From: CAVPEW01 sp963703565
GTDB taxonomy: Bacteria; Actinomycetota; Acidimicrobiia; Acidimicrobiales; VFJN01
DNA: 64,000 bases
Direction: 5' to 3'
Assembly (NCBI GenBank): GCA_963703565.1
Contig: CAVPEW010000041.1
Span: forward strand, 3,627-67,626
The position numbers and the translations under genes were made by a program. Shown here one piece after another: positions 17,725 through 25,181 of this stretch (the stretch's first letter is position 1; each line of letters begins with the position of its first letter). The notes beneath the pieces were generated by a model that worked only from the letters and a program-made list of their open reading frames with translations, did no database searches and was not told the DNA's origin.

Positions 17725-17768
17725 GAGCGGTCCCGCGGGCGCGACGTCTGGGGGTGCATCATGGTCGC

Positions 17769-19139
17769 ATGACGCGCACCCGGCGCAGGGCGTCGACCCG
17801 ATCGGCGGTGCTGGCGCTGCTGGCGCTGGTGGCTGCGCTGTCCGGGGGGCTGGTCACGTCCCACCCGGCGGGTGCCTACGGGATCTCCGGCGACACGGTC
17901 GTGGTACCGATGTGCTTCCCGTTCCCCACCAAGGTGAGCGTTGCCAACACATGGGGCGCACCGCGCTCGGGGGGTCGCACCCACGAGGGGATCGACGTCT
18001 TCGCCGCCAAGGGCACACCGGTCGTCGCCGCCGACGACGGGGTGGTCACGTTCCTGTACACCAACGCCGCCCTGTCCGGGCGGGGGATCGGGATCAAGGA
18101 CGCCCAGGGCTGGCAGTACGCCTACGTGCACCTCAACAACGACAACCCCGGCACCGATGACGGCGCCGCTCCGCTGTCGGCGGGGATCCTGTCGGGATTG
18201 CGTGTGGGTGACCGGGTCCTGCGTGGCCAGGTGATCGGCTGGGTCGGTGATTCGGGCAACGCCGAGACCACCCCGTCGCACACCCACTTCGAGCTCAAGC
18301 AGACCTTCAACGACGCCGACCCCGACAACGACGTCAAGTACAACCCGTACGAGTCCCTGATCCGGGCCCAGCCGTGCCGGCCGGCACCCGTGGGCCGGTC
18401 GATCGCCGTCAACCCCAACGGGGGTACCTACACCCTCACCGGGACCGGCCACATCGTGGCCGTCGGCGCACCGCACTTCGGCGAACCGACCTTTTCGACC
18501 GACATCGCGCGCGACCTGGCGGTCATGCCCGACGGGCGGGGCTACGTGGTGCTCGACGGCTACGGCGGGATCCACCGGTACGGCTCGGCGGTCGCCGCCC
18601 TCGAACCCTTGCGCTTCGACAGCCCCTACTGGCCCGGCTACGACATAGCCCGCTCGCTGGCGATCACGGCCGACGGGGCAGGCTATGCAGTGCTCGACGG
18701 GTGGGGGGCGGTGCATGTGGTCGGTTCGGCGGTCCCGGCGCTCGACGGGGTCCGCTCGAGCGGCCCGTACTGGCCGGGCCAGGACGTCGCCCGCTCGCTG
18801 GCGTTGATGCCCGATGGCGCCGGTTACGTGGTGATGGACTGGTTCGGTGCCGTCCACCGGGTCGGCTCAGCCGTCGAGTCGCTCGCCGGCGTGGTGCATC
18901 GTGGCTACTGGCCCGGCTGGGACGTGGCGCGCGACCTGGCCCTCGACCGCAGCGGCGCCGGCTATGCCGTGCTCGACGCGTGGGGTGCGCTGCACGTGAG
19001 CGGGCAGTTCCCGCTGGGCTCGGCGGGCCTGTCCTACGGCCCTTCGCAGCCGTCGTGGCGCTCGGTGGCGCTGGGCACCTCGAAGGTCCACGCGGTGCGC
19101 ATCGACGGGCTCGTCCAGCGCTCGGACTCCTTCGACTGA
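17769..19139 (+). CDS. Secreted M23 peptidase fused to repeated propeller-like domain
   Basis: ATG 17769 begins a 456-residue protein with an Arg-rich signal peptide cut near AGAYG. The M23 domain (about 40-200) has the zinc ligands in HEGIDVFA near 75 and HTHFEL near 177, with GQVIGWVGDSGNAE between. From about 215 onward at least four repeats of roughly 47 residues occur, each with YWPGxDxARSLA, DGAGYxVLDxWGAVH and GSAV, as in propeller-type beta repeats. Unlike the M23 protein at 6260 it has no SLH-like repeats. CATCAT lies 6 nt before the ATG, a weak match to the -10 pattern. It lies 44 nt after wzt and may process wall near the exporter. Confidence 0.88.
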   Translation: MTRTRRRASTRSAVLALLALVAALSGGLVTSHPAGAYGISGDTVVVPMCFPFPTKVSVANTWGAPRSGGRTHEGIDVFAAKGTPVVAADDGVVTFLYTNAALSGRGIGIKDAQGWQYAYVHLNNDNPGTDDGAAPLSAGILSGLRVGDRVLRGQVIGWVGDSGNAETTPSHTHFELKQTFNDADPDNDVKYNPYESLIRAQPCRPAPVGRSIAVNPNGGTYTLTGTGHIVAVGAPHFGEPTFSTDIARDLAVMPDGRGYVVLDGYGGIHRYGSAVAALEPLRFDSPYWPGYDIARSLAITADGAGYAVLDGWGAVHVVGSAVPALDGVRSSGPYWPGQDVARSLALMPDGAGYVVMDWFGAVHRVGSAVESLAGVVHRGYWPGWDVARDLALDRSGAGYAVLDAWGALHVSGQFPLGSAGLSYGPSQPSWRSVALGTSKVHAVRIDGLVQRSDSFD

Positions 19140-19189
19140 GCTGGAGGGTTGGGGGCATCGGGCGTCGGCTTCCGATGGCGGGTGCCCCG

Positions 19190-19690
19190 AACCTCTGGGG
19201 GGGGGTCGCATTCGAGCACGACCCGCCAGTCGAGGATCACGCCATGCACCTGCCGGTTGCCCGGATCGCGCCCGGGGAAGGGGGGCCTGCCACTGGATCG
19301 GTGGGATTCCGGGCCTGGTGAGCAGCCCCCGCATCGCGCGCTCGAGAACCGACTCCTGGATGTCCTCGCCGGCCCCGAACGTCTCGAGGACGGCGCGCAG
19401 CCGCTGCAGGTTCCGGCCGCCCCTTGGGGCAGCTCGCAGTACCGGTCGCGCACCGCATCGAGCAGGGCCCGGGTGCGTGTCCGTGCCTCGGGCGAGCGCT
19501 TGTCGAAGCCTGGTGGGTGACGTCGTAGGCGCCAGGTCGATGAACGCGTGGTCCGATGAACGCGTGGTCCAGCGACACGCAGGGGATCTGGTCGATCACG
19601 GTCTTGGGGACATCGATCCCTCGGCGGACGACGGTGGCCGTGCTGGTGGCGGGCGAGCTGGGCGATCTTCTCGTCGATCCGCCTGTTCAC
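19190..19690 (-). pseudogene. Decayed DUF559/AbiEi-type protein relic
   Basis: Reading the minus strand in three alternating frames from GTG 19690 gives IDEKIAQLARHQHGH (the usual opening of AbiEi/DUF559-type proteins, RQHG), then GIDVPKTVIDQIPCVSLDHAF, then RALLDAVRDRY, LQRLRAVLETFGAGED, LERAMRGLLTRPGIPPIQ and finally VHGVILDWRVVLECD, which resembles the DUF559 core (VDxxxxxxxLxVECDG). At least four frame changes, an apparent internal deletion after RHQHGH, a 16-bp tandem duplication and a 9-base C tract at 19197-19205 mark it as non-functional. It fills most of the gap at 19140-19883; I see no other gene there. Confidence 0.6.
19538..19569. repeat. 16-bp perfect tandem duplication inside the relic
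   Basis: CGATGAACGCGTGGTC occurs at 19538-19553 and again at 19554-19569. Removing one copy brings SLDHAF and IDLA of the relic into one frame. Confidence 0.85.
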
Positions 19691-19883
19691 GGCGTGCTGA
19701 ACACATTGTGAATCAATGACAAACAGCGAGTGACCTCAAGAGGCTGCATCCCAGATCTCGGCATCGCTGAACCCTGGCCGGTCCAAAGGAGGCTGCGGGG
19801 ATCGGTGCATCGTGCCTGCTTGCGCTGTTGCCCGTTTCCGGGGCGCTCGGCGCTGTGGGCGGGCGGCTGCCAGGATCCGACGC

Positions 19884-20753
19884 ATGGCAGCGCCTGGAGC
19901 AGGGGTCGACGTCACGCCGGACCTCGTGCGCGCCCTGCTCGAAGCTCAGCACCCGGACCTGGCATCGCTCCCGGTCCGGCTGGTCGCCAACGGCTGGGAC
20001 AACACCATCGTGCGGCTGGGTGACGAGATGGCCGTGCGCTTGCCGAGGCGCGGGCTCGGCGCCGCGCTCGTCGTGGACGAGCAGCGCTGGCTGCCGGAGC
20101 TGGCGGGCAGCCTGCCCCTGCCGATCCCGTCGCCGCTCCGGCTGGGGCAGCCTGGGTGCGGCTACCCGTGGCCATGGTCGGTGGTGCCGTGGCTGCCCGG
20201 TACCGACATCGAGCGGACGCCGGCGGCGGACTGGCACGACGCTGCTCGGCGACTCGGCCAGTTCGTGGCTGCTCTCCATCGTCCCGCCCCGCCCGATGCT
20301 CCTGCGAACCCGTATCGGGGCGTCCCGCTCGCAGATCGGGCCGAGCGCTTCCACGTCGGGCTCGACAGCCTGGTCGGCTCGTTGCCCGACCGAGCCAGCC
20401 TCGGTGATGCTTGGGACCGACTCGTGGCCACCCTGCCCTGGCCCGGGCCGCCCTTGTGGCTCCACGGCGACCTCCACCCCCTCAACCTCCTCGTCCACGA
20501 GGACCGGCTATCCGCCGTGATCGACTTCGGCGACGTCACGTCCGGTGATCCAGCCAGCGATCTGGCCGTCGCGTGGATGCTGCCGGCCGCCTTCCGGGTC
20601 GCCTGCGCACCGCGCCACCCGCCGGACGACGCCAACCTCTGGGCCCGGGCCCGGGGTTGGGCCCTGGTCCTCGGCGTCGCCTTCGCCAACGGTGACGACC
20701 GCGTCGCCGCCATCGGCCGCCGCACGCTGGCCGCCGTGCTGGCCGACGGCTGA
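19884..20753 (+). CDS. Aminoglycoside phosphotransferase (APH)-fold kinase
   Basis: ATG 19884 is preceded by CAGGAT at 7 nt, close to the -10 pattern of this genome. The 289-residue protein has an N-terminal nucleotide-binding lobe (LVANGWDNTIVRLGDEMAVRLPR), the hinge VVPWLPG, the catalytic loop LWLHGDLHPLNLLV near 194 (H-G-D-x-H-x-x-N) and the metal-binding VIDFGDVTSGDPASDLA near 213. These are complete APH kinase motifs. The family phosphorylates small molecules such as aminoglycosides, macrolides, homoserine or choline, and the substrate cannot be read from sequence. It is convergent with the coiled-coil methyltransferase gene. Confidence 0.87.
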   Translation: MAAPGAGVDVTPDLVRALLEAQHPDLASLPVRLVANGWDNTIVRLGDEMAVRLPRRGLGAALVVDEQRWLPELAGSLPLPIPSPLRLGQPGCGYPWPWSVVPWLPGTDIERTPAADWHDAARRLGQFVAALHRPAPPDAPANPYRGVPLADRAERFHVGLDSLVGSLPDRASLGDAWDRLVATLPWPGPPLWLHGDLHPLNLLVHEDRLSAVIDFGDVTSGDPASDLAVAWMLPAAFRVACAPRHPPDDANLWARARGWALVLGVAFANGDDRVAAIGRRTLAAVLADG

Positions 20754-20781
20754 TCCCGCCTGCCCGCCCGTAGCCGGCAGG

Positions 20782-22023
20782 TCAGCCCAGGGCGGTCGCC
20801 ACCACCGCGTAGTCCTGGGGGCCGAACAGGTGGTGGTTGAGCCGCTCGAAGCCCTCGTCGAGGCGCTGGGCCCACTCGGGCAGCGCGGCGCGATCCTCGG
20901 CCAGGGGCAGGCCGAGGTCGTAGCGGGGAGCGAAGTAGCGGACCTCCGTGCGCCCGAAGCCCGCCTGCTCGCACACGAAGGTGAGCAGTGAGGGGTGCAG
21001 GGGCCACACGTGCGAGGGATCGAGGATGAACGAGTTCGTCAACACGTACATCGTCATCGGGTTGGGTGTCTCGGCGATCAGGATCCCTCCGGGCCGCAAC
21101 CGGCTCCGGGCCAGCTCGACGACCTCGGTGACGATCTCGAACGGGAGGTGTTCGACCACCTGCAAGGCGCAGATCGCGTCGAGGGAGCCCGCCGGCAGGG
21201 AGCGGAGGTGCTCGACGGCGTCGGCCAGCACGACGTCGAGGCCCGCGGCGCGGGCCACCTCGACCATTCCCGGGTCGAGGTCGACACCGCGGGCCTCCAC
21301 GCCGCCGGCGGCCAGCGCCCCCACCAGCTCGCCCCGTCCGCAACCGATGTCGAGGACGCGGGTCCTGGCGCGCAGGTCTTCCCAGTACCGCTCGCGAACC
21401 GTTGCCAGCACCTGCTCGGAGGTGCCCCGGAACCGCCGCTCGAAGGTGACGTAGTCGAAGGGCGCCCCGGGGCCCGGCCGCGGCGCGCCCTCACCCTCGC
21501 CCGGTTGCGGGCCTCCCTCCGGCGTCGGATCCTGCGTCGAGCCACCGTCGAGGCGGGAGGATCCTGCGGAGCCGGCGATCTCGCCCCCGCGCGCCGCGCC
21601 AGCGCGCACCGCCCGGGAGAGGTCGTTGACGCGGACGCGCAGCTCCTCGAAGCGCTCGGCCACGCCGGGTAGCCCTGCGCTGGGCGCGATCGCCTGCCCG
21701 AGGCCTTCGAGCTGGGACCGGACCTGGTCGACGACCTCGCGCACGGCGTCCAGCTCGGCCCTGGCCACCTGGCGCTCGACCTCGGCCTGGCGCAGAGCGC
21801 GCTCCACGTCATCGAACACGAGCGACGCCGCGCTGCGCACGGTCTCGTCAGCGCCCACCCTCAGGCGGTCGTGCAGGGCCGGCTCCAGTCGCACCGCGAG
21901 GCGCTCCACCATCCGTACGGCGACGGGACGCAGCGCGGCGCGCGCCAGGCGCCGTGCGCCGCTCTCGGGTACAGGGGCTTCGGCCGCTGCCGGGTCGATC
22001 GGTGGCTGGTCGGGTTCGGTCAC
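20782..22023 (-). CDS. SAM methyltransferase with N-terminal helical/coiled-coil region
   Basis: GTG 22023 overlaps the stop of the upstream gene (GTGA). Residues 30-155 are highly helical and charged (VERALRQAEVERQVARAEL, LDAVREVVDQVRSQLEGLGQ), followed by a Gly/Pro-rich linker and a class I methyltransferase domain with RVLDIGCGRGELVGAL near 245, GVDLDPGMVEVA and ALQVVEHLPFE. This arrangement recalls methyltransferases that act on polysaccharide chain ends. It ends an operon with two glycosyltransferase-type genes. With Wzt carrying a glycan-recognition domain, a chain-capping role is an attractive but unproven possibility. Confidence 0.85.
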   Translation of the reverse strand: MTEPDQPPIDPAAAEAPVPESGARRLARAALRPVAVRMVERLAVRLEPALHDRLRVGADETVRSAASLVFDDVERALRQAEVERQVARAELDAVREVVDQVRSQLEGLGQAIAPSAGLPGVAERFEELRVRVNDLSRAVRAGAARGGEIAGSAGSSRLDGGSTQDPTPEGGPQPGEGEGAPRPGPGAPFDYVTFERRFRGTSEQVLATVRERYWEDLRARTRVLDIGCGRGELVGALAAGGVEARGVDLDPGMVEVARAAGLDVVLADAVEHLRSLPAGSLDAICALQVVEHLPFEIVTEVVELARSRLRPGGILIAETPNPMTMYVLTNSFILDPSHVWPLHPSLLTFVCEQAGFGRTEVRYFAPRYDLGLPLAEDRAALPEWAQRLDEGFERLNHHLFGPQDYAVVATALG

Positions 22024-22904
22024 GACGTCCTCCGCGTGCAGGGCGCTCCGAGGCTCGACACAGCGGCCGCGCCACGGCGGGCGACGAACGAGCCGGCGGG
22101 AGTGCCGAGCTCGTCGAGTCTGTCTCCCACGGCGGTGCTGGGGTCGAAGACGGTGCCGTCGCGCAGGCGCCGGGCCAGCGCCGCCGCGATCCGAGTGAGG
22201 TCGAACCTGTCGTGGACCGCCGCCGACGTCGTGCACGATCGGCGGGTCTCGGCGGCGGGGTCGGCCAAGGCGGCGGACCCTGTGCGCTCGGCGGCGCCGG
22301 CATGGTCGAGGTGCACGAGCCCAGCCAGCGAGCCGGGTAGTTGCGCGAAAGCCCCCTCGTCGACCAGGACGGGCAGGCCGCAGGCGAGCGCCGGCAGCAC
22401 CCAGCGGGGTTCGGCGGTCACCACCGTCGCCGACCCCATGACCTCTCGGGCCGCGGCATCGCTCACCAGCTCGGCCGGGCGCAGGTCGCCGACCCACGGT
22501 GCCGGCAGCCCCAGGCGTACGCGGCGCCGGGATCGCACCAGCGGTGGCATCCAGGCGAACCCGGCCAGCTCGCGGGCCGCGGGCGCAGCGACGACGACCT
22601 CGAGCCCCTGCACCGACCGGGTCCCGGCGAGCACCACCCCTGCGCACGCCGCGTCCTGCCAAGCCTCGAGTCCGTGGCGCGCCAGGGCAGGCTCGTCCAG
22701 CCAGGCCACGGTGGGGCCTGCGCGGGCCCAGCGCATCGCCGCAGCGGGGTCGCCTTCCGCGGCGAAGTGCGCAGGCCCGGTGCTGGTCGACTCCGCGGCC
22801 GACGCGGCGACCGGGCGCAGGTGTGTGGCCAGCGCGACGAGCAGGGCGAGCGCAGGGCGGTCGACGCGGGCGCCGTGCACGACGAGCTGGCGACGGCTGC
22901 GCAC
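22020..22904 (-). CDS. GT1/GT4-like protein lacking a recognisable N-terminal domain
   Basis: GTG 22904 directly follows the TGA of the upstream glycosyltransferase. The 294-residue protein has no clear Rossmann start motif, but its second half (VSDAAAREVMGSATVVTAEPRWVLPALACGLPVLVDEGAFAQL, read in two pieces around TVVTAEPRW) resembles the donor-binding region of GT4 enzymes, where a candidate acidic residue precedes the PALACGLPV segment. The usual E-x7-E motif is not evident. It is sandwiched between a complete GT4 and a methyltransferase in a coupled operon. It may be a degenerate or partner subunit; the functional assignment is weak. Confidence 0.6.
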   Translation of the reverse strand: MRSRRQLVVHGARVDRPALALLVALATHLRPVAASAAESTSTGPAHFAAEGDPAAAMRWARAGPTVAWLDEPALARHGLEAWQDAACAGVVLAGTRSVQGLEVVVAAPAARELAGFAWMPPLVRSRRRVRLGLPAPWVGDLRPAELVSDAAAREVMGSATVVTAEPRWVLPALACGLPVLVDEGAFAQLPGSLAGLVHLDHAGAAERTGSAALADPAAETRRSCTTSAAVHDRFDLTRIAAALARRLRDGTVFDPSTAVGDRLDELGTPAGSFVARRGAAAVSSLGAPCTRRTS

Positions 22905-23918
22905 TCAGCTCTCCACGAGGCGCGCCACCACATCGGGCCACGCCAGCGCGGCCACACGCTGGCGGCCCGCTTCGCCCATGCGCCGCGCCCGAACGGGGTC
23001 GGCGACCACCTCGTCGATCGCGGCGGCCACCGCGACGGGGGTCGGTTCGACGATCAGTCCCGTCACGCCGTGCTGCACCCACTCGAGCACGCCCCCGGCG
23101 TCGTTGGTGGTCACGACGGGCTTGCCCGCGCAGAAGGCCTGCAGGGTGACGTAGCCGTAGTCCTCCTCGAAGGGGGTGTAGACGACCGCCGCCGCGCCGG
23201 CCATGAGCTCCACCAGCTCGTCGTCGGGCACGAACCCGGCGAGACGCAGGCGCCCTGCGGTGCGATCGTGGCGAGCCCGGCCGGCCAGGTCGTCGCGCAT
23301 GGTCCCGCGCCCGGCCAGGACCAGGCGCGCCGGGCCGCGCAGGTGGGCGAGCGCCTCCACCGCCAGCTCGGGGCGCTTGTTGGCCTCGAGGCGGCTCGGG
23401 CAGAACACGTAGTCGCCGAAAGGGCCGTCGTGGAACCGATCGTGCAGCGGGGGAGGGTGGTACAGGGGCTCGGAGGCCAGGCCGTTGAAACGGGCCAAGC
23501 GGTCGGTGACCAGCTCGGACAGCGTGAAGATCCGCTCCGCCTCGCCCAACGCCACCGTGTCCCACCCGGTCAGGAGGCGCTGGGCCTCCAGGCCGGCCTC
23601 GTCGTCACCGAAGTCGGACCAGGCCGTGTCGCACGCGTCGTAGGCGGCCCGGTGCTGGTGGAACAGCCAGACCCGCTTGCGCGGATGGCGGGCGAAGTAC
23701 GAGGGGAAGTTGGTGGCGATCACCAGATCGGCGTCGAGGGGGACCAGCCGCCAGGCCATGGCGGCGTCGAACACGCGGGCTCGGTCCCAGGCGGTGGGGA
23801 TCCGCACCAGCTCTGCCTCGTGGCCGGCCCTTCGCAGCTCGCGAACCAGGTTCTCCTGGGCCAGCTCGGCCCCGCCCCGCACGAATGGAACCTGGGCTCC
23901 ACAGACGCAGATCCTCAT
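22905..23918 (-). CDS. Family 4 glycosyltransferase
   Basis: ATG 23918 opens a 337-residue GT-B enzyme: MRICVCGAQVPFVRGGAELA (glycine-rich acceptor loop), PSRLEANKRPELAVEALA near 195 (start of the donor domain), VLAGRGTMRDDL, and VYTPFEEDYGYVTLQAFCAGKPVV near 265, where the E-x7-E-type donor motif contains DYGYVTLQAF. The first gene of a three-gene minus-strand operon. A TACATT hexamer on the minus strand at 23950-23955 gives a leader of about 25 nt. The sugar and acceptor are unknown. Confidence 0.9.
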   Translation of the reverse strand: MRICVCGAQVPFVRGGAELAQENLVRELRRAGHEAELVRIPTAWDRARVFDAAMAWRLVPLDADLVIATNFPSYFARHPRKRVWLFHQHRAAYDACDTAWSDFGDDEAGLEAQRLLTGWDTVALGEAERIFTLSELVTDRLARFNGLASEPLYHPPPLHDRFHDGPFGDYVFCPSRLEANKRPELAVEALAHLRGPARLVLAGRGTMRDDLAGRARHDRTAGRLRLAGFVPDDELVELMAGAAAVVYTPFEEDYGYVTLQAFCAGKPVVTTNDAGGVLEWVQHGVTGLIVEPTPVAVAAAIDEVVADPVRARRMGEAGRQRVAALAWPDVVARLVES

Positions 23919-23949
23919 ATGCCCGCGGGGACCTGTGGCACGGCGGGCC

Positions 23950-23955
23950 AATGTA
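23950..23955 (-). promoter_or_regulatory. Possible -10 hexamer TACATT for the minus-strand GT4 operon
   Basis: TACATT read on the minus strand lies 31 nt before ATG 23918, in a divergent intergenic region of 75 bp. Confidence 0.35.
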
Positions 23956-23977
23956 CCTTGCCCCATCGGCAGGCCGT

Positions 23978-23983
23978 TACAGT
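23978..23983 (+). promoter_or_regulatory. -10 hexamer TACAGT of a leaderless promoter
   Basis: TACAGT is 10 nt before GTG 23994. It selects this start from a long open frame that is otherwise antisense to the neighbouring operon. Confidence 0.45.
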
Positions 23984-23993
23984 CACGGCCCCT

Positions 23994-25181
23994 GTGGACC
24001 GCTCCCGCCGCATCGCCGTCGTCCCGCCCCGGTACGGCCCGGGCGTGGTCGGCGGGGTCGAGGCTGAGCTGGCCGAGGCGTCGCACCGCCTGGCGGCGCG
24101 GGGCTGGGAGGTCGAGGTGCTCACCACCTGCGCCCGGGACCACTATCGCTGGGAGAACCACTTCTCCCCGGGGGTCGAGACCGACGGGGGCCTGACCGTG
24201 CGGCGCTTCCCGGCGGTCGTCGACACGGCCCGTGCCGAACGGGCCGCGATCGGGGCAGCGATCTCGGCGGGCGAACCGGTCGACATCGGTGCCCAGCAGC
24301 GCTGGATGAACGACGACATGCGCAGCCCGGAACTCTACCACCACCTGCTCGACCACGCCGAGGAGTACCGAACCATCATCACCGGGCCATACCTGGCCTG
24401 GACCACCTTCGCCATCGCCCAGCTCTGCGGTCACCGGACCCTGCTGCGCCCGGCGCTGCACGACGAACCCGAGGCTCGTCTCGAGCTGTTCGCGCCGCTG
24501 TTCAGCGGCGTGGGCTTCGTGTGGTACGTGACCGAACCGGAGCAGCGACTCGCCCGCGCGCGCTTCACCGACCTGTCGCCCGGCGCCGAGATCGGGGCCG
24601 GGGTGGCCGTCCCGACCGGCTACGACCCGGACCGGTTCCGCCGGGAGCACGGGATCGAGGGCCAGTTCGTCCTGTACGCCGGTCGGCGCGAGGGGGGCAA
24701 GCGCTGGGAGTGGCTGCTCGAGGCGTTCGCAGCCGCCGTGGCTCGCCACGACCTTCCCTTCGCTCTGGTCACCATGGGCACCGGTGACGTGAACCCACCG
24801 CCCTCGGTGGCCGAGCGGGTGTTCGATCTGGGCTTCCTCGACGACCGTGATCGCGACGACGCCTTCGCCGCGGCCGCCGCCTACCTGCAGCCGTCGCCCT
24901 ACGAGTCCTTCAGCCGCACGGTCATGGAGTCCTGGCTGGCCGGGACCCCCGTGCTGGCCAACGGGGCGAGCGAGGTCGTGGCCTGGCACTGCGAGCGCTC
25001 CGGCGCCGGGCTCACCTTCGACGACGCCGACGAGCTCGGCGAGTGCCTCGCCTTCGTGGCCGAAGAGCCCGAGGCCGCCGCCGCGCTGGCGGCACGCGGT
25101 CGGGCCTACGTGCTGGCCCACTACCAGTGGGACGGCGCGCTCGACCGGCTCGAGGCGGCCATCGAGGAGCACTTCGCTTGA
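23994..25181 (+). CDS. Family 4 glycosyltransferase
   Basis: GTG 23994 gives 395 residues. The N-terminal GT-B domain starts RIAVVPPRYGPGVVGGVEAELAEAS (split here by the glycine-rich loop GPGVVGGVE), and the donor domain begins with FVLYAGRREGGKRWEWLLEAF near 220. The donor-binding motif is QPSPYESFSRTVMESWLAGTPVLA near 300 (E-S-F-S-R-T-V-M-E). The next gene starts within its stop codon (TTGA), so the two are coupled. Divergent from another GT4 operon, it belongs to the glycan assembly set. No membrane helices are seen, so it is likely cytosolic or membrane-peripheral. Confidence 0.9.
   Translation: MDRSRRIAVVPPRYGPGVVGGVEAELAEASHRLAARGWEVEVLTTCARDHYRWENHFSPGVETDGGLTVRRFPAVVDTARAERAAIGAAISAGEPVDIGAQQRWMNDDMRSPELYHHLLDHAEEYRTIITGPYLAWTTFAIAQLCGHRTLLRPALHDEPEARLELFAPLFSGVGFVWYVTEPEQRLARARFTDLSPGAEIGAGVAVPTGYDPDRFRREHGIEGQFVLYAGRREGGKRWEWLLEAFAAAVARHDLPFALVTMGTGDVNPPPSVAERVFDLGFLDDRDRDDAFAAAAAYLQPSPYESFSRTVMESWLAGTPVLANGASEVVAWHCERSGAGLTFDDADELGECLAFVAEEPEAAAALAARGRAYVLAHYQWDGALDRLEAAIEEHFA

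Noticed and set aside
20782..23565. 927-codon minus-strand frame
   Set aside because: Only the part from GTG 22023 resembles a protein; the upstream part is the wrong frame of two other genes.
22341..23993. 551-codon N-terminal extension of the plus-strand GT4 frame
   Set aside because: It is antisense to two minus-strand genes, and the GT-B fold begins at GTG 23994 next to a promoter hexamer.
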